64,000 bases of DNA. Origin: Solimonas fluminis. Lineage in GTDB: Bacteria; Pseudomonadota; Gammaproteobacteria; Nevskiales; Nevskiaceae. Position 1 is the first letter of the stretch; each line of letters begins with the position of its first letter. The notes under the pieces were generated by a model. That model made no database searches, was not told where the DNA came from, and saw nothing but the letters and a program-made list of their open reading frames with translations. Positions 11,491 to 21,509 of the stretch are shown here, in pieces. The position numbers and the translations under genes are program-made. The DNA is taken from NCBI RefSeq assembly GCF_002930645.1, contig NZ_PSNW01000001.1, forward strand, positions 736,600-800,599, given 5' to 3'.

Positions 11491-11599
11491 TTACCGCTCC
11501 CGGAGGCGGGAAGTTCCCGGCCCTGGCGGGGCACGCCACGAGCCCCTCTCGGCAACTGCTCCTGCGTTGCCCCAACTCGGGCATCCATGCCCTCGCCAA

Positions 11600-11625
11600 C
11601 CCTCTCCCCGCAAGCGGGGAGAGGG
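11600..11625. repeat. Hairpin repeat (CCCTCTCCCC/GGGGAGAGGG)
   Basis: An inverted repeat with 12-bp arms (CCCTCTCCCCGC and complement) separated by AA lies in the fdx-coaD gap. It is the same kind as the hairpins at 3251 and 39016. Confidence 0.6.
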
Positions 11626-11678
11626 AGGCAAGCCGCGGCGCCATCCATGGCGGGACTTCAGCTACCTCATTGCCCCCG

Positions 11679-11750
11679 GCCCGGCCATCCCTGGCCGGGC
11701 GCGCGATGGGCTGATCTGCCATGCAGGCAGATCACTTTTTCCCATCGCGC
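11679..11750. repeat. Stacked inverted repeats at the 3' end of coaD
   Basis: Three palindromes follow each other: arms GCCCGGCCA at 11679-11687 with 11692-11700; an outer pair GCGCGATGGG/CCCATCGCGC at 11701-11710 and 11741-11750; and, inside it, TGATCTGCC/GGCAGATCA at 11712-11720 and 11726-11734. A T5 run follows on the + strand, so as a terminator it would act against antisense transcription; the outer arm overlaps the last codons of coaD. Confidence 0.55.
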
Positions 11751-12226
11751 CCAAACCTCTGCAACAGCACCGGCACCACCGCCTTGGGCACCAGCTTCTC
11801 CACCGGCGCCCCCAGGCCCGCCAGCTCGCGCACCAGCGACGACGACAGGTGCGCGTACTCCGGCGAGGGCGCCAGCATCACCGTGTCGAGGTTGGCGTAG
11901 AGATCGCGGTTCATCACCGCCATCTGCTTCTCATAGTCCACGTCGCCCACCGTGCGCACGCCGCGCACCAGCACCGTCACGCCGTTCTCGCGCGCGAAAT
12001 CCACCACCAGCCCGCTGAAGGCCTTCACCTCCACGTTGGGCAGGTCGCTCACCACCTCGCGGATCAGCGCCACGCGCTCGTCGGGGCTGAACTTGGGATT
12101 CTTGGCGATGTTGTAGCCCACCGCGACCACCAGCTTCGGAAACATCTTCGAAGCGCGCGTGATGATGTCGAGATGACCCAGGGTGATCGGGTCGAAGGTG
12201 CCGCTGTAGGCTGCAATGACGGACAT
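11732..12226 (-). CDS. coaD: Phosphopantetheine adenylyltransferase
   Basis: An essential coenzyme A biosynthesis enzyme (164 residues) that transfers AMP from ATP to 4'-phosphopantetheine. The nucleotidyltransferase motif GTFDPITLGH is at residues 9-18; RGVRTVGDVDYE and the nucleotide-binding SSSLVRE motif near residue 127 are present (the family more often has ISST). Length is standard. It is downstream of rsmD, a common pairing. Confidence 0.95.
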   Translation of the reverse strand: MSVIAAYSGTFDPITLGHLDIITRASKMFPKLVVAVGYNIAKNPKFSPDERVALIREVVSDLPNVEVKAFSGLVVDFARENGVTVLVRGVRTVGDVDYEKQMAVMNRDLYANLDTVMLAPSPEYAHLSSSLVRELAGLGAPVEKLVPKAVVPVLLQRFGRDGKK

Positions 12227-12275
12227 GCGTTTCCTTGGGTGCAGACGTCAGCGCCACCGAAGGGCGATGACGGAT

Positions 12276-12851
12276 TTACTTGGGGGGATGCTGGTACCGC
12301 GCCAGGCCGAAGCATACCTGACCGGCCTGCTTCTCCCGCATCAGTTCGTAGCCCGCCGGCAGGGCCGGCGGCTTGCCCTCGGGCCATTCCAGGTAGATGC
12401 GGTTCTGCTCCGGCACCAGCACGCGCGGCAGCTCCTGCAGCGCGCGGTCCAGCAAGGGACTGGCATAGGGCGGATCGAGGAACACCAGGTGGTAGCGGTG
12501 CCAGCTCTGGTCGAGGAAGTAGACCGCATCCATGCCGGTGACGTCCCAGCGCGTGCTGGGCGCCTTGAACTGCAGCAGGGCGGCCTTGATCATCGTGGCC
12601 TGGCGGCTGCCGTTCTCCACGAAGGTGCAGTGCGCGGCGCCGCGCGACAGTGCCTCCATGCCCATCGCGCCGCTGCCGGCGAAGAGATCGAGGCAACGCG
12701 TGCCCTCGATGGTCGGAGCCAGCCAGTCGAACACCGTCTGGCGCACGCGATCCGGCGTGGGCCGGGCGCCGCTGTCGCCGTCGAATTCGACGATGCGACT
12801 GCGCCACTCCCCGCCGATGATCCGCAATTTCCCTGGAGGCCGTTTCGCCAT
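12276..12851 (-). CDS. rsmD: 16S rRNA (guanine966-N2)-methyltransferase
   Basis: A 191-residue SAM-dependent methyltransferase that modifies G966 of 16S rRNA during 30S assembly. Motif I LDLFAGSGAMGMEALSRG and the catalytic DPPY motif in FLDPPYASP are clear; the N-terminal RIIGGEWRSR is typical. The ATG at 12851 is chosen; a TTG three codons upstream is possible, and neither has a clear ribosome site. It lies upstream of coaD with a 49-bp gap. Confidence 0.93.
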   Translation of the reverse strand: MAKRPPGKLRIIGGEWRSRIVEFDGDSGARPTPDRVRQTVFDWLAPTIEGTRCLDLFAGSGAMGMEALSRGAAHCTFVENGSRQATMIKAALLQFKAPSTRWDVTGMDAVYFLDQSWHRYHLVFLDPPYASPLLDRALQELPRVLVPEQNRIYLEWPEGKPPALPAGYELMREKQAGQVCFGLARYQHPPK

Positions 12852-12921
12852 GGGAGGCAATTAAGCAAGAACCGCCGGCCCGGTCAACCGCCTTCAGTCG
12901 GGCGGCCGGGCGCCGCAGGCA

Positions 12922-14379
12922 TCAGCCCTGCGTACCGCCCACGGTGAGGCCGTCGATCTTCAGCGTCGGCTGCCCCACGCCCACCGGCACGCTCTGGCCA
13001 TCCTTGCCGCAGATGCCGACGCCGGTGTCCAGCTTCAGGTCATGGCCCACCATGCTGACGCGCGTCAGCGCCTCGGGGCCGTTGCCGATCAGCGTCGCAC
13101 CCTTCACCGGCCGGGTCACGCGGCCGTCCTCGATCAGGTAGGCCTCGTTGGCCGAGAACACGAAGTTGCCCGAGGTGATGTCGACCTGGCCGCCGCCGAA
13201 GTTGACGGCATAGATGCCCTTCTTCACCGAGGCGATGATCTCCTGCGGATCGTGCGGGCCCGGCAGCATGTAGGTGTTGGTCATGCGCGGCATCGGCAAG
13301 GCCGCGTAGGACTCGCGGCGGCCGTTGCCGGTGGGGCGCACGCCCATCAGGCGCGCGTTGAGCTTGTCCTGGATATAGCCGCGCAGGATGCCTTTCTCGA
13401 TCAGCGTGGTGCACTGGGTGGGCGTGCCCTCGTCATCGACGCTCAGCGAACCGCGGCGGTTCAGCAGCGTGCCGTCGTCGACGATGGTGCACAGCTCCGA
13501 GGCTACCGGCTGCCCGATGCGGCCGGAGAAGGCGGAGGTACCCTTGCGGTTGAAGTCGCCCTCCAGGCCATGGCCCACGGCCTCGTGCAGCAGCACGCCG
13601 GGCCAGCCGGGGCCCAGCACCACGGTCATGTTGCCGGCCGGGGCCGGCACGGCGTCGAGTTGCACCAGGGCCTGACGCACGGCCTGCCTCGCCAGCGTTT
13701 CCGGCTGCTCGCCGCCGAGGAACTCCGCAATGCCGCCGCGGCCGCCGGCACCGGCATGGGCCTGCTCGCGCCGGCCGTTGTGCTCGACGATGACGCTGAC
13801 ATCCATGCGCACCAGCGGGCGGACGTCGCCCGCCAGGGTGCCGTCGGTGGCGGCGATCAGCACGGCCTCGTGGTTCAGCGCGAGATTGACGTTGACCTGC
13901 TGCACTCGGCTGTCCGCCGCGCGCGCCGCGGCGTCGGCACGGCGCAGCAGCGCCAGCTTCTCCGGCGTGGCCATCGACTGGATCGGGTTGATCGCCGGAT
14001 ACAGGGGCTTGGGCCCGGCTCCCCGGCTGAAGGCCTGCACCGCCCCCTGCTGGCCCTGGCGCACGATGGCGCCGGCCGCACCGGCGGCATCGCGCAGCGC
14101 TTCCAGGCGCAGTTCGTCGGAGTAGGCCAGGCCCTGCTTGTCGCCGGCCACGGCGCGCACGCCCACTCCTTGCTCCACATGGTGCGAGCCGCTCTTGATG
14201 ATGCCGTCTTCCAGCGACCAGGCTTCGGTCAGCGAGTGCTGGAAGTAGAGGTCGGCCTCCTCGATGCCCGGCTTCATCAGGCCGTCGAGCAGGCGCATCA
14301 GCGCCGTGTCGTCGATGCCGGTGGGTTCGAGCAGGGTCTGGCGGGCAACAGCGATCGGTGTAGTGGTCATGGTCGTCAT
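12922..14379 (-). CDS. tldD: TldD, catalytic subunit of the TldD/PmbA metalloprotease
   Basis: A 485-residue zinc protease subunit that, with PmbA/TldE, trims unfolded peptides such as modified antitoxins or RiPP precursors. The HExxxH motif is HEAVGH at residues 265-270 and the downstream conserved region [20 protein letters not shown] is intact. The ATG at 14379 is four bases from the end of the nitrilase gene; a second in-frame ATG lies three codons later. The partner pmbA is not in this window. Confidence 0.94.
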   Translation of the reverse strand: MTTMTTTPIAVARQTLLEPTGIDDTALMRLLDGLMKPGIEEADLYFQHSLTEAWSLEDGIIKSGSHHVEQGVGVRAVAGDKQGLAYSDELRLEALRDAAGAAGAIVRQGQQGAVQAFSRGAGPKPLYPAINPIQSMATPEKLALLRRADAAARAADSRVQQVNVNLALNHEAVLIAATDGTLAGDVRPLVRMDVSVIVEHNGRREQAHAGAGGRGGIAEFLGGEQPETLARQAVRQALVQLDAVPAPAGNMTVVLGPGWPGVLLHEAVGHGLEGDFNRKGTSAFSGRIGQPVASELCTIVDDGTLLNRRGSLSVDDEGTPTQCTTLIEKGILRGYIQDKLNARLMGVRPTGNGRRESYAALPMPRMTNTYMLPGPHDPQEIIASVKKGIYAVNFGGGQVDITSGNFVFSANEAYLIEDGRVTRPVKGATLIGNGPEALTRVSMVGHDLKLDTGVGICGKDGQSVPVGVGQPTLKIDGLTVGGTQG

Positions 14380-14383
14380 CGTC

Positions 14384-15202
14384 TCACGCGAGCCGCCGGT
14401 GCGACAGCACGGGGAAATCCTGGCGCAGCTTCGCCTGCGCCGCGCGGTCGGGACGCGCCAGCACCACGCCGGCACCGTCGTCCTGGCAGGCCAGCACCTC
14501 GCCCCAGGGCCCGACGATCATGCTGTGCCCCCAGGTACGGCGGCCGCCGGCATGCTCGCCCCACTGGTTGGACGCCACGACGTAGCACTGGTTCTCGATG
14601 GCCCGGGCGCGGAGCAGGGTTTCCCAGTGCGCCTCGCCGGTCCTGGCGGTGAAGGCCGAGGGCACGCAGAGGATTTCCGCGCCCTCCGCCGCCAGGCGGC
14701 GGTAGAGCTCGGGAAAGCGCAGGTCGTAGCAGACCGACAGGCCGACCTTGCCGACGGCCGTCCCCGCCACCACGGCATTGGGCTCGCCAGGCCGGATGCT
14801 GTTGGATTCGCGGTAGCTCTCGCCGCCCGGCACCTCCACGTCGAACAGGTGGATCTTGTCGTAGCGCGCCGCCAGGCTTCCATCGGCGCCATACACCGGA
14901 TTGGCCGCCAGCACGCGGTCCGGATCCCCGGGCGCCGCCTGCGGAATGGTGCCCGCCACCACCCAAAGGCGCAGCTCGCGCGAGATCGTGGCAAGGAATT
15001 CCTGGATCGGGCCCTGCCCCGGCGGCTCGGCATGCGCCAGCTTGTCGCGCTCGCGCGCGCCCATGAAGGCGAAGTTCTCCGGCAGCACCGCCAGCCAGGC
15101 GCCGCGCCGCGCCGCCTCGCGCAGCATCTGTTCGGCCACATAGAGGTTGTCCAGCACGCGGTCGGAGCTGTTCATCTGGATCGCCGCGATCGCCGGATTC
15201 AT
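14384..15202 (-). CDS. Carbon-nitrogen hydrolase (nitrilase superfamily, Nit1-like)
   Basis: A 272-residue amidase with the Glu-Lys-Cys triad: E42 in LPENFAF, K116 in [10 protein letters not shown] and C158 in [12 protein letters not shown]. Those motifs match the Nit branch that acts as deaminated-glutathione amidase in metabolite repair; other amide substrates cannot be excluded. It sits between yhdP and tldD, the arrangement also seen in pseudomonads. Confidence 0.87.
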   Translation of the reverse strand: MNPAIAAIQMNSSDRVLDNLYVAEQMLREAARRGAWLAVLPENFAFMGARERDKLAHAEPPGQGPIQEFLATISRELRLWVVAGTIPQAAPGDPDRVLAANPVYGADGSLAARYDKIHLFDVEVPGGESYRESNSIRPGEPNAVVAGTAVGKVGLSVCYDLRFPELYRRLAAEGAEILCVPSAFTARTGEAHWETLLRARAIENQCYVVASNQWGEHAGGRRTWGHSMIVGPWGEVLACQDDGAGVVLARPDRAAQAKLRQDFPVLSHRRLA

Positions 15203-15224
15203 GCCTGTCTCCTGTAGAAGCCGC

Positions 15225-18200
15225 CTAGTTGCCCGAGCCGCGCTCGACGCGCGGGTTGTCCCAGCCGCCGGTCACACGGTAGCTGAGCTGCGTGACCTGG
15301 TCGATCGGCTTGTCCAGCACCTGCTGCGCCAGCAGCACCAGGGCTCCCACCGCGGGGCCGCCGAGCAGCGCCGCCCCCAGGGTCACGCCGGAGGACACGT
15401 CCGGATAGACCTTCACCGTCTGGTCGAAGTCGCGCGCCGCCAGGCCGATGCGGCCGCGGATTTCCATGCGCAGCGAGGTGCTGCTGATCTCCATGTCGCT
15501 GGTGCGCGCCTGGCCTTCGCCGAGCTGGAAGCTGCCGCTGAGCTTGTCGAAGCCCAGGCCCGAGCTGACTACGTCGCGGAAATCCAGCAGCAGGCGGCGC
15601 GGGATGGCGTACAGGTTGAGCAGGCCCAGCACGCGGCCGGCGCCCGGCTCCACCGCCTTGAGCGCGCCGTTCTCGACATCCATGCGGACGCGGCCGCTGG
15701 CCTGCTGCCAGTCCAGCCGCGGCGCCGCGTTCCAGTTCAGCTCGCCGGTGAAGCGGCTGGACTTGGCGGTCAGCGTCGGGGTGTAGCCCAGCGCCTGCAG
15801 CACCGCCCCGGCATCGGAGCTGCCGAGCTCGAACTTGAGCGCGGCGCTGGAGCCCGCGGCATTGCGCTGCCAGCTGCCGGTCGCCGTCAGGTCCAGCTTG
15901 CCGCCGTTGATCGACAGTGTCTCCAGCCGCTGGCCATCGGTGATGCGCGCGCTGCGCAGCTGCAGATGGCCCAGCTCCTGGTCCGCCGCCAGCAGGCGCT
16001 GGCAATCGATGTCGAACAGCGGCCATTGCCGCGGATCGCGCGCGGGGGCCGCGTCTGCCGGCGCCGATGGGGCCGGAGGCAGCGGCCGCGTCTGCATGCT
16101 CAGCCGCTTGAGACGCGCCGTCACGGTGCCGCTGGCGGCGCGGGCGTAGCGCAGCTCGCCCTCGGCGGCATCGCCGCCGAGTTCCGCACGCCAGCCTTCC
16201 GACGAGGGATTCCAGCGCAGGCGCATGGCGCCGAGGACGAGGTCCTCGAACATCCAGCGGTTGGCGGACAGATCGATCTCGCGCAGGGCCAGGCCCTCCG
16301 CTGCCGCGCCGCCGCCGGCCGCCGCGGATGGAGCGGTCAGGATGCCGACCCAGGGGCCGGCATCCAGTTCCGGCAGGTCGCCGGATACCACCATGCCGCG
16401 TCCCTCGGCGGCCGGCGGCATCCCACCGCCCAGCCGCAGGTGCATGGCACGCGGCTTCAGGGCCTGTCCCTCGCGGGCATAGGCGATGTCGGCGCCCAGG
16501 CGCTGGCCATAGTCGAGCCGGATGCGCAGGGGCGCGCTGTCGGCACCGAAGCTGAGGCGGATCGGCGAGCTTTCCGCCGCCGCCTTGCCCAGCGGGGCGG
16601 GCAGCTGCACCGCCGTGCCGCGCAGGTCGCTGGTCAGCACCAGCGCCGCGTCGGCGGCATCCAGCGGCAGCTCGGCACGCCACTGCGACTCGCCGGACAG
16701 CCGGCCGCGCACGATGTCCGGGATGTAGCTGCTGACGCCGCCGGCGGGTTTCGGCGCAAACGGGAACTCCACCACCACCACGCCGGCGGTCTTGGGCCGC
16801 GGCTCGATATGGGCGTCCAGCACCAGTTCGCCCAGGCGCGCGTCGATCCGCTGCGACTCGACGCCGTGGCCGGTGAAGCTCAGCTCGCCGCGGATATCGT
16901 CGACCGGATAGTCCAGGCCCTCATAGAACAGCTGCACGCCATCCAGGCCCACCGTGCCGGCCACCTCGGTGGCATCGACATGATGCAGCGGGATATCCAC
17001 GCTCAGGCTCACGCGCGCCGGGCCGGAGGCCCGCGTGTGGTTGACCAGCCCGGCCAGCGGCTTGCGCAGCGGCGAGTTGCGCAGGAAATCGTAGAAGCGC
17101 GCCGTCTCTCCGGCGATCTCGCCATCGATGTGCAGCAGGCTGTCGTGGAAATCCGCGATGCTGGCGCGGACCTGGCTGACGCGGTTGCCGGAAAGACGGC
17201 CGGAGTCCGCCTCGACGCGGAGGCCGTTGCCGCGGAAGGCCAGTCGCGCATCGATGTCTTCCGCCACCGGCCAGTCGGGTGCGAAGGCGAGGTTGGCACC
17301 GCTGATGTCCAGGTCCAGCTTCCATTCGCCGGGGCGCCCCTTGTCGAACGGGAAGTCCGACAGCGCGCCGCGGATCAGCAGGTCGCCGCGCGGCACCCGG
17401 CCCTTGCGGATCGACTGCTGCAGCCAGTCGCGCAGGTGCTGGCCCCAGTGCAGCGGCATGTACGCCTTGAGCGCGGTGGCATTGTCGGCGCTGAAGCGCG
17501 CCGCCAGGTCGATCACCGGCGCCGCGGCCTCCTCGTCCGGCAGCTGCAGCTCCAGCCGGCCGCTGCCCTTGCTGCCGGCGAGACGCCAGCCAAACTCCGG
17601 CGCGCGCAGGGTCCAGCCGGCGGCGGCGCGCTGCCATTGCAGGTCCGCCGACAGGGCGTCGAAGGACAGCGGCGCGGTGAACTCGCGCGGCAGGCGTAGC
17701 TCCACCGGAGCATCCGCCAGCTTCATCCGCCCCCCGGTCTCGGTGGCGCTGAAGTGACCACCGAGGTGCCTCAGACCCAGCGCGGGATCGCCGGCCAGGG
17801 CGATATCGCGGAAGTCCGATTTCAGCGAGTAATGGAGGCCGTCACCCCCCTGGCGCAGGCGCAGCACCAGGCCGTCCAGTTCACCGCTGAGGCCGGCGGC
17901 ACGGCGCAGGCCGGGCGGCGGCGCCCGCAGGTAGGCCAGCCAGGGGGTGAAGCGCCCGAGCTGCAGGTCATCGATATCGGCGTCCAGCTCATAGCCCTGA
18001 TCCGCCAGCGGACGGTAGCGCAGGTGCCCGCGCAGCAGCGGCAGGTCGTCCTGCTCCAGCTGGTCGACGTCCAGCCGCCAGCCCTGCTCCTCGGCGGTGA
18101 CGGTGGCCTCGGCCTCCAGTTCCCTGCCCTGCCAGGCGCGGCCGGCACGCGCCACCACGAAGGCATCGCTCTCGGCGCGCAGCAGCATCTTCTGCAAGCG

Positions 18201-19004
18201 GCCCTGGCCCAGCTCGCCTTCCGCGCGCAGCGTCAGTTCCGTGGCCTGCACCTGGGCCCCGGGCAGCAGGAAGGACTTGAGCCAGGCCTGCGGCGCCAGG
18301 CGCAGCAGTTCAGCGCTGAAATCGCCGCTCCAGCTGCGCGGGTCGGCCACGTCGCCGTCGATGCTCGCGGCCAGTTCCACGCGCTCGCCGTAGGCCGGCG
18401 GCAGGCGGATGTCGGCCTCGGCGTCGAAGCCCGAACGGGTGCGATCGATCTCGCCGGCCACCAGGGTGAACTCCGCCGGGCTGCGGCCCAGGCCGGCATG
18501 CGTGAAGCGCACCTCGCAGTTGCTCAGGCGCACCCGCTTGAAGCGGCGCAGTTCCTTGATCAGCCGGTCGTTCTTCGGGAAGGCCTCACCGCCCAGCGCA
18601 TCGAAGCCGGCCACGCTCAGGCGCCCCTCCTCGTCCACGTCGGCGGCGATGCTCAGGCCGTTGAGCTCGATGCGCGTCGGCATCAGTTCGCCCAGCAGCA
18701 GGCGCGTGCTGGAGAAGCCCAGGCTGATGCGGTCGGCGGTCAGGGCCTCGCTGCCGTCCTCGTCGTAGAGCGTGATGTCGGTCAGGTCCAGCCGCGGGTA
18801 CACGCCGCGCCAGACCAGGTTGATGCCGCCGATATCCACCGGGCGGTCGGCCACGCGCGTGACCCAGGCGGAGATTTCCTCGCGGTAGCTGGGCAGCGCC
18901 AGCACGGCCAGCTGGAACACGCCGCTGACGGCCGCGGCGAAGATCACCGTGCCGGCGAACAGGGTCACGGCCCAGGTCCAGTAGCGGCGCCTTACCCGTT
19001 CCAT
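15225..19004 (-). CDS. yhdP: YhdP family AsmA-like phospholipid-transport protein
   Basis: A very large (1259-residue) protein with one N-terminal inner-membrane helix (about residues 12-34) and a long periplasmic beta-rich body. YhdP, TamB and YdbH together move phospholipids to the outer membrane. Family marks include GINLVWRGVYPRLDLTD near the N-terminus and a C-terminal region with PRRLLLDFRDV and SYRVTGGWDNPRVE. Length agrees with the family (about 1270). It lies between rng and the nitrilase gene. Opposite-strand open frames across it arise from GC-rich codon structure. Confidence 0.92.
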   Translation of the reverse strand: MERVRRRYWTWAVTLFAGTVIFAAAVSGVFQLAVLALPSYREEISAWVTRVADRPVDIGGINLVWRGVYPRLDLTDITLYDEDGSEALTADRISLGFSSTRLLLGELMPTRIELNGLSIAADVDEEGRLSVAGFDALGGEAFPKNDRLIKELRRFKRVRLSNCEVRFTHAGLGRSPAEFTLVAGEIDRTRSGFDAEADIRLPPAYGERVELAASIDGDVADPRSWSGDFSAELLRLAPQAWLKSFLLPGAQVQATELTLRAEGELGQGRLQKMLLRAESDAFVVARAGRAWQGRELEAEATVTAEEQGWRLDVDQLEQDDLPLLRGHLRYRPLADQGYELDADIDDLQLGRFTPWLAYLRAPPPGLRRAAGLSGELDGLVLRLRQGGDGLHYSLKSDFRDIALAGDPALGLRHLGGHFSATETGGRMKLADAPVELRLPREFTAPLSFDALSADLQWQRAAAGWTLRAPEFGWRLAGSKGSGRLELQLPDEEAAAPVIDLAARFSADNATALKAYMPLHWGQHLRDWLQQSIRKGRVPRGDLLIRGALSDFPFDKGRPGEWKLDLDISGANLAFAPDWPVAEDIDARLAFRGNGLRVEADSGRLSGNRVSQVRASIADFHDSLLHIDGEIAGETARFYDFLRNSPLRKPLAGLVNHTRASGPARVSLSVDIPLHHVDATEVAGTVGLDGVQLFYEGLDYPVDDIRGELSFTGHGVESQRIDARLGELVLDAHIEPRPKTAGVVVVEFPFAPKPAGGVSSYIPDIVRGRLSGESQWRAELPLDAADAALVLTSDLRGTAVQLPAPLGKAAAESSPIRLSFGADSAPLRIRLDYGQRLGADIAYAREGQALKPRAMHLRLGGGMPPAAEGRGMVVSGDLPELDAGPWVGILTAPSAAAGGGAAAEGLALREIDLSANRWMFEDLVLGAMRLRWNPSSEGWRAELGGDAAEGELRYARAASGTVTARLKRLSMQTRPLPPAPSAPADAAPARDPRQWPLFDIDCQRLLAADQELGHLQLRSARITDGQRLETLSINGGKLDLTATGSWQRNAAGSSAALKFELGSSDAGAVLQALGYTPTLTAKSSRFTGELNWNAAPRLDWQQASGRVRMDVENGALKAVEPGAGRVLGLLNLYAIPRRLLLDFRDVVSSGLGFDKLSGSFQLGEGQARTSDMEISSTSLRMEIRGRIGLAARDFDQTVKVYPDVSSGVTLGAALLGGPAVGALVLLAQQVLDKPIDQVTQLSYRVTGGWDNPRVERGSGN

Positions 19005-19094
19005 CAGGAGACTGCGTCAGACATGAAGCTGGGCTGGTGAGTACCGCAGGGGACCGGGGGGTGTGATTTTCTATATATAAATGCGGCGATATAC

Positions 19095-19143
19095 GAACAA
19101 AATAAAATACCGCGCGTGCATATTGTAGAGCATGCACCGCGCG
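19095..19143 (-). terminator. Terminator downstream of rng
   Basis: On the minus strand an inverted repeat with arms CCGCGCGGTGCAT and ATGCACGCGCGG (one bulged base) is followed by TATTTTATTTTG. Its position, about 90 bp beyond the rng stop, fits the end of the rng transcript. The following AT-rich stretch (19060-19090) may carry the yhdP promoter. Confidence 0.72.
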
Positions 19144-19230
19144 GCAAACGGCTGGAAAACAGCTTCCTGCCGCCGTCCGTCCGGGGAGCGGACACTCCTC
19201 GGAAGGACGGCGGGCCGCGGCGCCGGACCG

Positions 19231-20697
19231 CTACAGCGGAACGACGTCGAAGCTCTCCTGGCCGTAGGCCGATTCGGACTGCAGACGAATGGGACGGTTG
19301 AGGCTGGCCTCGAGTTCCGCCAGGCCCAGCGACTCCTCGCCGATCAGGCGCTGGATCACGTCCGGCGCCGCCAGCACCAGGAAGCCCTTGGCCTCGAACT
19401 GCCGGGCCGCACGCTGCACCTCGCGGGCGATCTCGTGGCAGACCGTCTCCACCGTCTTGACGGTGCCCCGCCCCTCGCAGGTCGGGCAGGGCTCGCAGAG
19501 GATGTGGCCCAGCGAGTCGCGCGTGCGCTTGCGCGTCATCTCCACCAGGCCCAGCGGCGAGAACGGGTAGACCTGGGTCCGGGCATGGTCGCCGGCCAGG
19601 GCGCGCTCCAGCGCACGCAACACCTGCGCGCGATGGTCGTCGGAGCGCATGTCGATGAAGTCCAGGATGATGATGCCGCCGAGGTTGCGCAGCCGCAGCT
19701 GCCGCGCGATGGCCTGGGCCGCCTCGAGGTTGGTCTTGAGGACCGTCTCCTCGAGGTTGCGGTGGCCGGTGTAGGCCCCGGTGTTGACGTCGATCGTCGT
19801 CATCGCCTCGGTCTGGTCGATGAAGATATGCCCGCCGGACTTCAGCTCCACGCGGCGGTCCAGCGCACGGCTGATGTCGTCCTCGGCGCCGTAGAGGTCG
19901 AAGATCGGCGCCGCGCCCTGGTAGAGCTCGATCTTGGGCGCCGCATGCGGCACGAAGATCTGCGCGAACTGCTGCACGCGGTGGAACTCGCCCATGTTGT
20001 CGATGCGGATGCGCTCGACGTCGGTGCCCATCAGGTCGCGCAGGATGCGCATCGACAGCGGCAGGTCGCCATGCACCATGGTGCCCGGCTTGGCGGTCAG
20101 CGACAGCTCGCTGATCGAGGCCCAGAGCCGCAGCAGGAAGCGCAGGTCGTCGGCCAGGGCCTCCGCCTCCGCATTCTCCGCCGCGGTGCGCGCGATCACG
20201 CCGAAGTTGGGCGCCAGTTCCTGCTGCACCTGTTCGAGGATGCCCTTGAGGCGCAGGCGCTCGGACTCCGCCTCGATGCGCGCCGACACGCCGACATTGC
20301 GCTCGTGCGGCAGCAGCACCAGGTAGCGCGAGGGCACGGACAGCAGCTTGGTCAGGCGCGCGCCCTTGCTGCCGATCGGATCCTTGACGATCTGCACCAG
20401 CACCTGCTGGCCTTCGTGCACCAGCTGCGTGATCGGCGGCAGCTCCGGCGCATGGCCGCTGCCGTTGGGCGACGGAACCATGTCCGCCACGTGCAGGAAT
20501 GCGGTGCGCTCCAGGCCGATCTCGACGAAGGCCGCCTGCATGCCGGGCAGCACGCGCTGCACCACGCCCTTGTAGATGTTGCCGGTAAGGCCGTGGCGCG
20601 AGGCGCGCTGCACGTGCACTTCCTGCGTGGCGCCGCCTTCGACCAGGGCCACGCGGGTTTCCTGCGGGCCGATGTTGACCAGGATTTCGGTACTCAT
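19231..20697 (-). CDS. rng: Ribonuclease G
   Basis: A 488-residue endoribonuclease that matures the 5' end of 16S rRNA and degrades mRNAs. It has an S1 domain (about residues 36-125), a catalytic core with the metal-binding Asp residues in TIDVNTGAYTG and ILDFIDM, and the zinc-link motif CPTCEGRG. No long C-terminal scaffold is present, which separates it from RNase E. The ATG at 20697 gives MSTEILVN, the standard start; a longer in-frame reading upstream runs through the intergenic repeats. Confidence 0.95.
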   Translation of the reverse strand: MSTEILVNIGPQETRVALVEGGATQEVHVQRASRHGLTGNIYKGVVQRVLPGMQAAFVEIGLERTAFLHVADMVPSPNGSGHAPELPPITQLVHEGQQVLVQIVKDPIGSKGARLTKLLSVPSRYLVLLPHERNVGVSARIEAESERLRLKGILEQVQQELAPNFGVIARTAAENAEAEALADDLRFLLRLWASISELSLTAKPGTMVHGDLPLSMRILRDLMGTDVERIRIDNMGEFHRVQQFAQIFVPHAAPKIELYQGAAPIFDLYGAEDDISRALDRRVELKSGGHIFIDQTEAMTTIDVNTGAYTGHRNLEETVLKTNLEAAQAIARQLRLRNLGGIIILDFIDMRSDDHRAQVLRALERALAGDHARTQVYPFSPLGLVEMTRKRTRDSLGHILCEPCPTCEGRGTVKTVETVCHEIAREVQRAARQFEAKGFLVLAAPDVIQRLIGEESLGLAELEASLNRPIRLQSESAYGQESFDVVPL

Positions 20698-20725
20698 AGC
20701 GGTGCGAGCGGCGCGGAGGGGTGAT

Positions 20726-20870
20726 CCGCAGCGACTTGGCGATGACCCAATGCCATCGCCTGCTGCGGATGACGGGAGGCCACGGATGGCCGCCCCGGGG
20801 GTAGGTCGAGAGATGAAGTCGCGCCATGGATGGCGACACCGAGGCAGGCAGGGCTTGGCTCCATAGTCCT
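20726..20870. repeat. Palindrome-rich gap between maf and rng
   Basis: ATCCGCAGC/GCTGCGGAT arms with inner GCGATG/CATCGC form one hairpin (about 20727-20768). Short GCCATGGATGGC-like and GGCCACGGATGGCC-like palindromes follow. Similar GGCCATGGATGGCC units occur at 38986 and 11646, so these look like dispersed intergenic repeats. No T-run accompanies them. Confidence 0.5.
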
Positions 20871-21451
20871 CATGCCCGTGCTCCGGCCACGACCCCGAAC
20901 TCGCCCAGCAGCTCCACCGTCTCGTACAGCGGCAATCCGACCACGCCGCTGTAGCTGCCCTGGATCTCGCGCACGAACTGCGCACCCAGGCCCTGGATGC
21001 CGTAGCCGCCGGCCTTGTCCGCCGGCTCGCCGCTGTCCCAGTAAGCGGATGCGGCCGCCGCGGACACCGCGCCGAAGCGCACCCGCGTGACCGACAGCCG
21101 CGTTTCCACGCGGGCTCCCTGCGCCAGCGCCACGGCCGAATAGACCTCGTGCTCGCGGTCCGCCAGCGCCGCCAGCAGTTCCAGCGCGTGCGCACGATCG
21201 CGCGGCTTGCCCAGGATGCGGCCATCCAGCACCACGTCGGTATCGGCACCCAGCACCGGCAGCGGCCGCGGCGCCAGGGCCTGCGCGGCCAGGGCCTTCC
21301 CGCGCGCCATGCGCAGGGCATAGTCGGCGGGGGCTTCCGCCGGGCCGGGCTCCTCGGGAATGTCGGCGGGCAGCACCTCGAAATCGAGGCCGAGCTGCTT
21401 CAGCAGCTCCTGACGCCGGGGCGAACGGGAGGCAAGATAAAAGTCGGTCAT
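20870..21451 (-). CDS. maf: Maf-type nucleotide pyrophosphatase (YhdE-like dTTP/UTP pyrophosphatase)
   Basis: A 193-residue house-cleaning pyrophosphatase. The substrate loop LASRSPRRQELL is at residues 6-17, GADTDVVLDG and the C-terminal GGYGIQGLGAQFV are also family hallmarks. The genomic place upstream of rng matches E. coli yhdE-rng and pseudomonads. Substrate range (dTTP/UTP versus methylated nucleotides) is inferred from this context. Confidence 0.92.
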   Translation of the reverse strand: MTDFYLASRSPRRQELLKQLGLDFEVLPADIPEEPGPAEAPADYALRMARGKALAAQALAPRPLPVLGADTDVVLDGRILGKPRDRAHALELLAALADREHEVYSAVALAQGARVETRLSVTRVRFGAVSAAAASAYWDSGEPADKAGGYGIQGLGAQFVREIQGSYSGVVGLPLYETVELLGEFGVVAGARA

Positions 21452-21509
21452 GGAGGGGATTCTGCCCGGCCGGCCCGGGAAAATCTCCCGCCCGCCGGAC
21501 GAAGGGGTC

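Noticed and set aside
15147-17699. An open frame of 850 codons on the + strand opposite yhdP
   Set aside because: It mirrors codon structure of the GC-rich yhdP gene, has no recognisable domain and lacks a ribosome site; yhdP on the other strand is clearly conserved. Other long opposite-strand frames (for example across tldD, ggt, fliF and trpE) were rejected for the same reason.
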